Source: Methanobrevibacter sp.
Lineage (GTDB): Archaea > Methanobacteriota > Methanobacteria > Methanobacteriales > Methanobacteriaceae
Assembly (NCBI RefSeq): GCF_017940815.1
Contig: NZ_JAGAXX010000085.1
Coordinates: 1 to 40,292, forward strand
Length of the DNA: 40,292 bases
Direction: 5' to 3'
In this document: piece after piece, positions 16,503-23,910 of the stretch
Position numbering within the stretch: position 1 is the first letter of the stretch
Layout of the letters: every line of letters starts with the position of its first letter
Translations under genes and position numbers: made by a program
Notes under the pieces: generated by a model
Database searches by the model: none
Told to the model about the DNA's origin: nothing
What the model saw: only the letters and a program-made list of their open reading frames with translations

Positions 16503-18068
16503 TTATTTTCCTTCATTTAGGTAGTATAATGGATTGTCCTGTTCATACCACCAATCTTTATAACTTTTTTCTGTTTTTTCCGCTAAGGTCTTATGATAAG
16601 ATTTGTTTTTAAATGCATGCAACAGGAAGTTACCGAATGCTATTGCACCAGCATAACCTGATTGGGCACTGGTCGGTTCGGGATCTCCTCTTAAAGAGTG
16701 AATTCTTGTTACATTATTGTCTCTTTCCCAGGTACCTCCTTGGAATGGGCAGGTTAATGTCAAATCTGGATCTAAATTAGTGGTTACGTTAGCCTGTTCG
16801 GCAGCTTGGAACGTATTGACCATTATTTGGAAATCTCCATTATTTTCAATAATTTCTTCTAATTCGTCTATCAGCAAGTCATCAAAATCTTGAGCCATTG
16901 CAGCAGGTGTCGCCAAACCTAATTCGTCAAAGTAAGGCATTTGAGAAACCAATCTTCCCTGACCAAGTGATCCTAAAACAGTTGGTTTTTTACCGTTTTT
17001 TCTTAATTTAACAAATTCGTCTTTAATTGCATTCATTTTAGGAACCCAAATTTTGTGTTCCTCTTCAATGAGTTTTTCAACTTCATCCTCTTTTCCGGTA
17101 TATTTGGCTATATTTCTTAACCATTCATCAGTATTGGAAATACCTGTTGGGGAAGGATATAGGAAATATGGCACTCCATACTTTTGCTCTAATCCTCTAG
17201 ATAAGTAATCAGTATATGTTGGGCATATTGGAGCTGTTACTGCTGCTTCAGACAGCTGTTCAAAGTCGGAAACTGTCGCAAATTCTGGAATGAAGTTAAC
17301 TCTAAGTCCTAGTTTTCCGAGCAATCTTTTTATTTCAAGTCTGTCTTGCCAGGTGTAGGATAGCATACTTGCAACGTTAACAAGGTCCTCTTGCTTTTTC
17401 TCAGGTTCCTTAACAAGATATTTTAGGATTGCATGCCAAAATGCATCGTAACCGGTTTGCACCAATCTGCTTCTAATACCTTCACAATGGATAGGCACAA
17501 TTTTAGCGTTTACTTCATCTTGAACCTCATCAACTGTTCCTTCAATGTCTTCACCGATAATTCCGGTGGTACATGAGGTTAATATGAATATTGCCTGAGG
17601 GTTGTATCTTTCTTCTGCTTTTAAAATTGCATCTCTGAGTTTTTCAGAAGCTCCATATACAACGTCATCCTGTTGTAAATTGGTTGTTAGCCATGCGGAA
17701 TTATATTCATTTGTTCTGCCCAATGACTCAGGAACTCCACGATATAACTCTCTGTAACCTAGAGAACCTGCAGAGCATCCAACAGGAGCGTTGAATATTG
17801 TCACTGCATCACGAATTGTGGTTACTCTATTTGAAAGATAGAAATTTAACACACAACCTCCTGATTGTTGGAATTTTCTGTCTGGAATTCTTATGTTTCT
17901 TTGTTTTGCATCATTTAGCAATTCAGATGCTTTACCGTAATATACGTTGGTACCGTTAGCCCTTTGTTCTCTGTTAGGGCAGGTATCTTTGTCTAAATCA
18001 AGTATTTTTTTAATTTTATTTCTTTTACATGATCCCTTTCTATGATGTTTGTCATGTTTATTAGCCAT
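16503..18068 (-). CDS. Nitrogenase-like component 1, D-type (alpha-like) subunit
   Basis: 521 residues. P-cluster-type cysteines: Cys72 (SGGCVLN), Cys98 (APVGCSAG) and Cys166 (LTSCTTGIIGEDI). By eye, PICPTYTDYLSRGLEQKYG aligns without gaps to the NifD segment holding the FeMo-cofactor ligand Cys275, giving Cys282. RIHSLRGD aligns to the segment with His442, giving His457. CfbD and protochlorophyllide-type relatives lack these, so a nitrogenase-size iron-sulphur cofactor is plausible. The start is the ATG at 18068 after GGTGAG; an upstream ATG at 18098 would run through the operator palindrome. The N-terminus is rich in Lys and His. It is first in a D-K-H operon, an order unlike classical nifHDK. 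Not proof of nitrogen fixation: NifB, NifE and NifN are absent here. Methylthio-alkane-reductase-like activity is one alternative. Confidence 0.87.
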   Translation of the reverse strand: MANKHDKHHRKGSCKRNKIKKILDLDKDTCPNREQRANGTNVYYGKASELLNDAKQRNIRIPDRKFQQSGGCVLNFYLSNRVTTIRDAVTIFNAPVGCSAGSLGYRELYRGVPESLGRTNEYNSAWLTTNLQQDDVVYGASEKLRDAILKAEERYNPQAIFILTSCTTGIIGEDIEGTVDEVQDEVNAKIVPIHCEGIRSRLVQTGYDAFWHAILKYLVKEPEKKQEDLVNVASMLSYTWQDRLEIKRLLGKLGLRVNFIPEFATVSDFEQLSEAAVTAPICPTYTDYLSRGLEQKYGVPYFLYPSPTGISNTDEWLRNIAKYTGKEDEVEKLIEEEHKIWVPKMNAIKDEFVKLRKNGKKPTVLGSLGQGRLVSQMPYFDELGLATPAAMAQDFDDLLIDELEEIIENNGDFQIMVNTFQAAEQANVTTNLDPDLTLTCPFQGGTWERDNNVTRIHSLRGDPEPTSAQSGYAGAIAFGNFLLHAFKNKSYHKTLAEKTEKSYKDWWYEQDNPLYYLNEGK

Positions 18069-18089
18069 ATTTCTCACCATCCGTATTGT

Positions 18090-18107
18090 ATATAACAATT
18101 GTTATAT
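18090..18107. promoter_or_regulatory. Operator palindrome next to the TATA box of the nitrogenase-like operon
   Basis: ATATAACAATTGTTATAT is a perfect 18-bp palindrome. It sits 22 bp upstream of the D-like ATG and directly downstream of TATATAAT (about 18108-18118, read on the minus strand). That places it at or next to the likely transcription start, where a bound protein would block initiation. The same half-sites recur at 18412-18429. Confidence 0.65.
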
Positions 18108-18411
18108 TATATATTGGAAGTCAATATCTCTCATTCAATTGTTAAAAATTAATTAAACTTCTCATAACAGCTTAATTGAAAATTTCCCATAATATAATTT
18201 AAAAATAAAGGTCTGGCATTTAAAAAACATTATTATTAATTAAAAGGAAAAAAATAAATCTTTATTTAAAGATTAAAATTAACAATAGCATTTACTTACA
18301 AAAAATATTACATACACATGTATAAAGGCATGCACATGTGACAACATTTTTGGTTCATTATTTTACTTCTACACATATTTTTTCACCTTTATCTCGTATT
18401 TGTTTAATTTT

Positions 18412-18429
18412 TTATAACTATTGTTATAA
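18412..18429. promoter_or_regulatory. Second copy of the TATAAC-N4-GTTATA operator
   Basis: TTATAACTATTGTTATAA has inverted seven-base arms (TTATAAC/GTTATAA) around TATT. Its core matches the palindrome at 18090-18107. It lies about 345 bp upstream of the D-like start, in non-coding DNA. Paired distant sites can support looping or may serve a second promoter. Confidence 0.55.
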
Positions 18430-18681
18430 AAGTAGTCTGGTAATAATAGGATAGGTTTTTATAGTATTTAAATATTTATACATTTTGTATACATTTTATT
18501 GTCATTGATGGCAATCATATAGATTTTTGCACTAAATATGCATTTTTCTATTATTTTGTATAATAATCTTTAATTTGACAATATCAGTTTGAAAATCGCT
18601 TAAAATATAGATTACTCAAGAAAATCGTAGGTTGAATTCTACAAAAAGTAATTACTGCATCCTAGTGGGGTTGTAAACTAA

Positions 18682-18720
18682 TTGCAATGTAAGGAATATA
18701 ATATTCCTTTTTGCAATGTT
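18682..18720. promoter_or_regulatory. Palindrome with GGAA-N7-TTCC core inside a direct repeat, downstream of ATP-grasp gene
   Basis: AAGGAATATAATATTCCTT (18691-18709) is a perfect inverted repeat around one base. It is flanked by two direct copies of TTGCAATGT (18682-18690 and 18712-18720, the second slightly offset). It may terminate the ATP-grasp transcript on the minus strand, though no oligo-T follows on that strand. Its GGAA-N7-TTCC core resembles the methanogen nitrogen-repressor NrpR site (GGAA-N6-TTCC), but the spacing is one base too long. Confidence 0.4.
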
Positions 18721-18729
18721 TAGTTTCAA

Positions 18730-20418
18730 TTATCTTTTTGATGCAATAACTGCATTTTTAATTCCAAATGGTGGAGCCTCTATGTTGAAATTTGAATTTT
18801 TCACCATGGCTTCCACTCCTTTTCTTCCGCCTGGAAGGTAATCGTAGGTGTTTTTTGGAATAAATACTAATCCACCGACCTTAATGTAAGAGCATATTTT
18901 AAAAATTAACTTGATTGATTCCTCGTCATTCAGGGCCATAATGCTTTTATTTAAATTGATAAGGATATAATCGAAATGACCATGCAGCCTGCGGATATTT
19001 TCCGGTTTGAGTTGCAGGATATTTGTGTCTGGAATATCCTGGTCGGTTATCAATAAGCCATGCCCGTATTTTTCTGTGGATTTGATGAGATTTTGAAGCC
19101 TGCTGATTATCTCTTTCTTATTTATCTTTTTGTCTTCGTCAGATTCTTCGCTTAAAATCAATTGAAATGCATTTTTCTCAACGCTTCTTAAGAATTCAAC
19201 GTCTTCATCAACTGCATTTCGGTTGGTGTTGGCCAAAAATATAATGCCACAGGTTGTGTTCAGGTCTTCAGTTTTGACAAACAGCTCTGTTTCATTAATT
19301 TTATGTAGTGTGCTGTCAAAATAGCTTTTTAATTTTGGAGCGATGTTCATCATAGGAACGGACTTTGCAAGAATGTCTTCTGGAGCAATGAACAGTTTCA
19401 CGGTTCCGTTTCCAGGAGGTCTGTAAATCTGTTTTCTTTGTTCATTAAATCGTTCAGGATTCAGATATGAATCTAAAATTGAATCTGTGTCGTGTTGGCC
19501 AAAAATCATGTCAAGATATTCGGATTTCATGCTCAAACCCGCTGGGCGGCAGTTCACTTCAATGAGCACTGGTCCCTTATCATCTATCATGTATTCTCCA
19601 TGAACAGGACCATACTCTATTCCGATTGCACGAACTACATCATATGCGTATTCCACCATTTCAGCTTCGCCCAAATTTAAGCTGTTCACTGAATTGATGG
19701 TGTCATAAACTATGGCTCCTTCAGAAGTCTTGATCTTTTCATATTTCCACATTGAAATTAGGCGAGGGATTCCTTCACATGAGGTAGTATTTACTATATA
19801 TTCCTCTCCGTTGATGCGTTCTTGAACCAGAAGTTCAGTATTTTCATCACCATATGCATTGTTTTTGTTAAATATCTCTTTTAGGGAATCAATCATTTCC
19901 TGTTTGTTTAAGCAAATACGCACTCCAACAGAACAAAAACTATAAATAGGCTTTATAACTACCTCCTTTAGGGATTGAGAATCATAAAACTCGATTGCTT
20001 CTTCAATTGAAGTGACAACCTTTCCCCTGATGTGCCTGAGCCCTGCTTCAGCAAGTCTTTCATGCATCTTATCTTTTAGGGTCATGGAGTCCAAATGTTT
20101 TATTGGGGTTCCCAAAAGGCCCAAATCGTTTGATAATCTTGATGTTAGGATAACTCCACGTTCGCTGCCTGCAACTATGAGCAAAGGATCTAGTTTGCGA
20201 ACTGTTTCAAGAGTTTTTTCATAAGTGTCCTGTTCATAGATAATATCATATTCATATTCAATTCTACTGTAATTGCTTTGCATTTTTTGTTTATATTCTT
20301 CAGGATTCGCTTCACCAGGCAACAATTCCAGTATGACGGGCTTATATCCTCTATTTACAATATCTTCAATGTAATTTGTTCCTGATGAAATGCAATCCAC
20401 TACTATGATATGTTTCAT
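18730..20418 (-). CDS. ATP-grasp ligase with an extra C-terminal domain
   Basis: 562 residues. The first ~350 form an ATP-grasp ligase like those that join amino acids (BacD/carnosine-synthase-like). There is an N-terminal Rossmann-like part (MKHIIVVDCISSG), a nucleotide-binding segment VVIKPIYSFCSVGV, LLVQERINGEEY, and the metal-binding PVLIEVNCRPAG. Such enzymes activate a carboxylate as an acyl phosphate and couple it to an amine, giving a peptide-like bond. The last ~200 residues are extra. Their end (HFDYILIN, then YIKVGGLVFIP) resembles the back half of a class I methyltransferase, but no SAM-binding glycine loop was seen, so this is a weak guess. GGGAG just upstream supports the ATG. 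Its place between two NRPS loci suggests it may add to or alter a peptide; this is inference. Confidence 0.75.
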   Translation of the reverse strand: MKHIIVVDCISSGTNYIEDIVNRGYKPVILELLPGEANPEEYKQKMQSNYSRIEYEYDIIYEQDTYEKTLETVRKLDPLLIVAGSERGVILTSRLSNDLGLLGTPIKHLDSMTLKDKMHERLAEAGLRHIRGKVVTSIEEAIEFYDSQSLKEVVIKPIYSFCSVGVRICLNKQEMIDSLKEIFNKNNAYGDENTELLVQERINGEEYIVNTTSCEGIPRLISMWKYEKIKTSEGAIVYDTINSVNSLNLGEAEMVEYAYDVVRAIGIEYGPVHGEYMIDDKGPVLIEVNCRPAGLSMKSEYLDMIFGQHDTDSILDSYLNPERFNEQRKQIYRPPGNGTVKLFIAPEDILAKSVPMMNIAPKLKSYFDSTLHKINETELFVKTEDLNTTCGIIFLANTNRNAVDEDVEFLRSVEKNAFQLILSEESDEDKKINKKEIISRLQNLIKSTEKYGHGLLITDQDIPDTNILQLKPENIRRLHGHFDYILINLNKSIMALNDEESIKLIFKICSYIKVGGLVFIPKNTYDYLPGGRKGVEAMVKNSNFNIEAPPFGIKNAVIASKR

Positions 20419-20552
20419 AATCTCCCTCTTATGCTATAATGGATTATTTATTTTACTTTGTTTATAAATGTGTAGATAAATGGTGAAAGTTTTAGTATTA
20501 TTTCATAAAAAAATAGTGAGTTGTTCTAAAAAAAGAAAAAATTGGTTTAATG

Positions 20553-21356
20553 TTATGCATCCGCATACAATAAACCGATTGCCCTGAATGTAAACAGCAT
20601 TATAAATGGCAATCCAACAAAGATGCCTATGAAAACGCCGATATATGGAATCAATCCGATAATTCCGATGACCGCTGATAAAACCAATGCAATTAAATAA
20701 ATTACAATCAAGGTAACAATAATTTTTAAAAGGCCAATTTTTGACATGTCCTTTAATATTTCCTTGAATCTTAAACCTTCGGTTCCGCTTCCGGATTTTG
20801 CAAATCTGACAAGTGCTGTAAATGACATCAATGAAAATATGATAAATAGTATGACTGCAACAATTAATGTAACTGTTAGCGCATTTGTGAATGTGTTAAT
20901 TGTTGATTTTGGAATTGCCGCCATTATCATAGATGCAGTGGTTGCATTATTTGCTATAGCGTCAATGCTGGCATATACCATTTTTGTGAATGATGTAAAC
21001 AGTCCACTTGCGGAAGCGACAATTATGACAATGATTAAAGGTATGATGAAATAGATTATCTCTAAAATCATTGCTTTAATGCCTATGACAAATTGCTTTA
21101 CATAATCAAAGTCTGGAAGGATTTTACTGCCTTCTGTTCCACCCTTAATGATTTCAACTAGGTACCCTAAAACTACAAATGAAACGATTAAAGTCACAAG
21201 AGTTAAAATGATGGTTAAAGTGTTGTTCTTAACACCATATGATGGAACAATAGTTGATAAGCTCATTAAAATAATTAAAGCACAGAATATTAAAAATTTT
21301 CGAGTATCGCTAATTGGATATTTAATAGCATCCGTTATAAGTTCACGTAAATTCAT
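20553..21356 (-). CDS. DUF4013-type integral membrane protein
   Basis: 267 residues, about six hydrophobic helices, a short N-terminal amphipathic segment (MNLRELITDAIKYP) and a glycine-rich C-terminal pair of helices (GIIGLIPYIGVFIGIFVGLP). The pattern matches the DUF4013 proteins common in Methanobrevibacter and relatives, whose function is not known. The start is the ATG at 21356, because GTGAT lies four bases upstream. A GTG at 21365 is the same GTGAT site read as a codon and is less likely. It is transcribed away from the secreted-protein gene at 21522. No catalytic motif is visible. Confidence 0.75.
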   Translation of the reverse strand: MNLRELITDAIKYPISDTRKFLIFCALIILMSLSTIVPSYGVKNNTLTIILTLVTLIVSFVVLGYLVEIIKGGTEGSKILPDFDYVKQFVIGIKAMILEIIYFIIPLIIVIIVASASGLFTSFTKMVYASIDAIANNATTASMIMAAIPKSTINTFTNALTVTLIVAVILFIIFSLMSFTALVRFAKSGSGTEGLRFKEILKDMSKIGLLKIIVTLIVIYLIALVLSAVIGIIGLIPYIGVFIGIFVGLPFIMLFTFRAIGLLYADA

Positions 21357-21521
21357 ATCTATCACACTTAACTGCTTTACAAATATATATTTTGATAATA
21401 GTATTTAAAATTTAAACCATGAATTAACGGTCGAATATGGACAAAACATGTATTATGCCGATAGAATTGTCATAATCTTAATATAGGGGAATAATATAAA
21501 TTATTAACATAGAGGCATAAA
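21357..21521. promoter_or_regulatory. Divergent promoter region, membrane protein / secreted protein
   Basis: 165 bp, A/T-rich. ATAATATAAAT near 21491-21501 is a TATA-like box for the rightward gene, and GAGG at 21512-21515 its ribosome binding site, six bases before the ATG. Confidence 0.4.
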
Positions 21522-22925
21522 ATGAACAAAAGAATAGTTACATTAATTCTTGTTATATTAATTTCCTTTTGTTTTTTAGGTATTGTTGTGGCGGAAAATG
21601 CCACTCATGATGGTGCCGATGCTACAGATCATGACAAGGCTGTCGATAATGATAAAGATGTCGATAATGATAAGGATGTCGATAATGATAAGGATGTCGA
21701 TGACGACAAGGCCGATAAGAATGATACGGACAAGGACGATACCAAGGATAAAAACAAAACGGATGATAAATCCAAAAAGGGAGATGTCATAGCTAAAGGA
21801 AGTGGAAATGACATTAAGTTTAGTGATGGGTATAGAGGATTTAGGCTTGATTATTCAAAACATGCTGCAAGTTCTGGGGATGACTTCAAAAGTGTCTCTG
21901 CATCAAAAGCAAGTCATTCAAACACACTTAAAAGGGCCGTAGTCGAATGCTACAGACACGATTCCGAAGGCAGTATTGGAAAAGTAATGGCCAGTGTTAT
22001 AAAAACCGGATCTGCAGGCGGCAAGGTCGGTGAAGCGATTGCGGAGTCACATGAATCAATAAGCAATCATGATGTCGTTAAAATAGACAATAATACAGAA
22101 GCTGTTTTTGATTTTGAAGTTTTAAAATCTGTATCTGGTAATGAATCTAATTATTTTGCATATACCGTATCATTTAGAACAATAAATGATGGTGGAAACA
22201 TTAATCAAACCAATAATTTGACTAATTTAACAAATACAACAAATGCAACAAATACAACAAATGCAACCAACATTACAAATACAACCAACGTCACAAATTT
22301 AACTCAGCTAGATAATGGAACAAATGCTACATTCTTTAAGGAATTATACGATTATTTGCTCGCCCTTGCAAATGCACTCTATGATGCTTGGAAACCTATT
22401 GTCGACACATTAATTAATGATTTTCTAATGATGGTTAATGCCTTAGAAGATCTGGTAAATCTGTTTGAAAACTTCATGGAGGAACTGCAGTCGTTAGTGG
22501 ATGCCCTTGAGGAACTTATAGATCTGCTTGAATCGATATGGAAAGAGCTTTCGGGGATTTTAAAATTATTTGCCATTCTATTGGCTGCTCTTGATCAGCT
22601 TTTATACCTAATTGCATCAGTATTGAATTTCATTGCGGGACTTATCTCAGCAATCATATCACTTATACAGCAAATTTTAGGATTAATATTTGCATTGATA
22701 AATTTCATTATAGGACTTATTCAGCAACTTTTAGGATTGCTGTTTGCTTTGATAGATTTCCTTTTAGGTTTACTCAATCAATTAATATCCTTGCTTCAAG
22801 CGATTTTCGACTTCTTGAAATCTGCGGGTAGTTTCCTGATTAATGTTATTGAAAATGCATTGGTTATAGTAGTTGCATTCGTGGCTATTACCATTGGGGC
22901 ATTTATTTATAATAGAATAAGATAA
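21522..22925 (+). CDS. Secreted, probably glycosylated envelope protein with Asp-rich and Asn/Thr-rich repeats
   Basis: 467 residues. A signal peptide (MNKRIVTLILVILISFCFLG, then IVVA before E) directs export. Residues ~30-90 are a highly charged Asp/Lys repeat made of KDVDND units, likely flexible and cation-binding. A globular part (~90-225) follows, not recognised. Residues ~225-270 hold a dense run of N-glycosylation sites (NLT, NTT, NAT repeated about every three residues), a probable sugar-coated spacer. The rest is a series of leucine-rich amphipathic and hydrophobic helices with internal repeats (IQQILGLIFALINF and IQQLLGLLFALIDF). It ends in a hydrophobic helix and a short basic tail (YNRIR), the pattern of a membrane anchor. 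It could be an adhesin-like protein or a structural membrane-organising protein. No known enzyme domain was seen. Confidence 0.7.
   Translation: MNKRIVTLILVILISFCFLGIVVAENATHDGADATDHDKAVDNDKDVDNDKDVDNDKDVDDDKADKNDTDKDDTKDKNKTDDKSKKGDVIAKGSGNDIKFSDGYRGFRLDYSKHAASSGDDFKSVSASKASHSNTLKRAVVECYRHDSEGSIGKVMASVIKTGSAGGKVGEAIAESHESISNHDVVKIDNNTEAVFDFEVLKSVSGNESNYFAYTVSFRTINDGGNINQTNNLTNLTNTTNATNTTNATNITNTTNVTNLTQLDNGTNATFFKELYDYLLALANALYDAWKPIVDTLINDFLMMVNALEDLVNLFENFMEELQSLVDALEELIDLLESIWKELSGILKLFAILLAALDQLLYLIASVLNFIAGLISAIISLIQQILGLIFALINFIIGLIQQLLGLLFALIDFLLGLLNQLISLLQAIFDFLKSAGSFLINVIENALVIVVAFVAITIGAFIYNRIR
21642..21695 (+). repeat. 18-bp in-frame tandem repeat (three units)
   Basis: Three units of GTCGATAATGATAARGAT; the second and third are identical and the first differs by one base. 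A partial, diverged fourth unit follows to about 21710. Each unit encodes VDNDKD. Units of this kind change number easily by slippage, so length may vary between strains. Confidence 0.85.
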
Positions 22926-22962
22926 CTTTCTTATTTCTTTTTTTTTAATATTTTTTTTAAGA
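22926..22962 (+). terminator. Oligo-T terminator of the secreted-protein gene
   Basis: Several T tracts, including one of nine and one of eight, follow the stop codon within 40 bases. No hairpin. Typical of archaeal termination. Confidence 0.5.
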
Positions 22963-23101
22963 TGTATTGGTAAAAGGGTAAAATTTTCTATAAAATTATA
23001 TAATATGATGTAAATAAATATGACATGAAAGCTAATTGCTTTTTGAATTATTAGGCAGTTCACTTGAAAAAGTGAGCATAACAAAATATGGAGGAAAAAA
23101 T

Positions 23102-23557
23102 ATGGAAGCTAATAAGTCCGCTGGGATATTATCCATTATTTTAGGATTAATTTTTATAATTTTCCCTATTTTCAGTACTGGATTAGTATCTATTCTTATT
23201 GGAGTAAGTTTAGTATTCTTAGGTATAGCAGTAATATTATCCGGATTTTCAGCATTTAATATCATTGTTGGAATTCTAGCAATTATATTTGGGCTATTGT
23301 TCATATTCAATATTAGTGCGTTGTCCTTCCTTTTAGGAATCCAATTCTATATTATCGGTATCCTATTGATCTTAATGGGTATTGCAGGTATCTTTTCAGG
23401 ACAAGGTGTGTCAAGAATTGCTGCAGTATTGCTTGTAATTTTAGGTATTATTGCATTTGCCCTTGGAGGAATGTCACTTACCCAACCACTCTTCGCTGCA
23501 ATCCTTATCGGTGTAGGTCTTATAGTTGAAGGTGTAAACATATATCTTTCAGAATAG
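23102..23557 (+). CDS. HdeD/DUF308-family small membrane protein
   Basis: 151 residues, almost wholly hydrophobic, with about six short helices in three similar pairs (for example GILSIILGLIFIIFPIF and GILAIIFGLLFIFNISAL). This is the layout of the HdeD/DUF308 family, linked in bacteria to acid stress but of unknown function in methanogens. The start is the ATG at 23102 because GGAGG lies seven bases before it. An upstream ATG at 23036 would add 22 residues (MLFELLGSS...) without a ribosome binding site. It is monocistronic, with its own hairpin terminator. Confidence 0.75.
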   Translation: MEANKSAGILSIILGLIFIIFPIFSTGLVSILIGVSLVFLGIAVILSGFSAFNIIVGILAIIFGLLFIFNISALSFLLGIQFYIIGILLILMGIAGIFSGQGVSRIAAVLLVILGIIAFALGGMSLTQPLFAAILIGVGLIVEGVNIYLSE

Positions 23558-23563
23558 AAACTT

Positions 23564-23593
23564 AAGCAATCTTTTGATTGCTTCTAATTTTTT
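23564..23593 (+). terminator. Hairpin plus oligo-T terminator after the DUF308 gene
   Basis: AAGCAATC (23564-23571), loop TTTT, GATTGCTT (23576-23583), then a long T tract. Confidence 0.8.
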
Positions 23594-23910
23594 TTTAATT
23601 TTTTTAATTGTTATTTTTTTCAATAATTCTCAAATAATTGTTAAAACAAGCGTTTTAGCGAATAATAATTGCAATTATTCTTTTCGTATATTGGAAATAT
23701 CCTGAATTTTTTAATATTTCATTAAAATCTTTTAGATTCTAAAATGAATACTGATATTTGAACTCTATTTTATACATATCCATTGTTTTTTTTTCAAAAT
23801 GTACTTAATGTATTGTTTACATATATAAATATATAATAATTAACATTTATTAAATGATTTTTGAATCTTGAGAATGTTAATCAAATTTATGTAATGGGAA
23901 TTGATTTATC
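23594..23910 (+). promoter_or_regulatory. Leader and promoter region of NRPS2
   Basis: About 317 bp without a gene. ATATATAAATATATAATAATT at 23821-23841 contains good TATA-like boxes 70-90 bp before the NRPS2 ATG, implying a 5' leader of about 45-65 bases. The ATG itself has only a weak purine-rich stretch (ATGGGAATTGAT) in front of it. No operator or riboswitch was recognised. Confidence 0.45.

Larger units (their letters stand above)
18119..18729. other. Long intergenic control region between ATP-grasp gene and nitrogenase-like operon
   Basis: About 610 bp with no supportable ORF, long for this compact gene order. It holds the distal operator at 18412-18429, a direct repeat of ATACATTTT near 18478-18497, and the hairpin at 18691-18709. 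Several long A/T tracts are present. A small RNA or an extended 5' leader is possible, but nothing recognisable was seen. Confidence 0.5.

Noticed and set aside
14225-18068. A complete nitrogen-fixing nif operon.
   Set aside because: Order is D-K-H, with no nifI, nifE, nifN or nifB in the window. Cofactor-type ligands alone do not prove nitrogen fixation.
14225-18068. CfbC/CfbD (coenzyme F430 biosynthesis).
   Set aside because: That enzyme has a single D-type subunit; here two distinct component-1 subunits are present, one with cofactor-type Cys and His.
18119-18729. A tRNA or other known structured RNA in the long intergenic region.
   Set aside because: No cloverleaf-compatible stems or known RNA motif could be made out; the region is nearly all A/T.
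21642-21710. CRISPR-like repeat array.
   Set aside because: The units are 18 bp, contiguous, in frame and without spacers; they encode VDNDKD.
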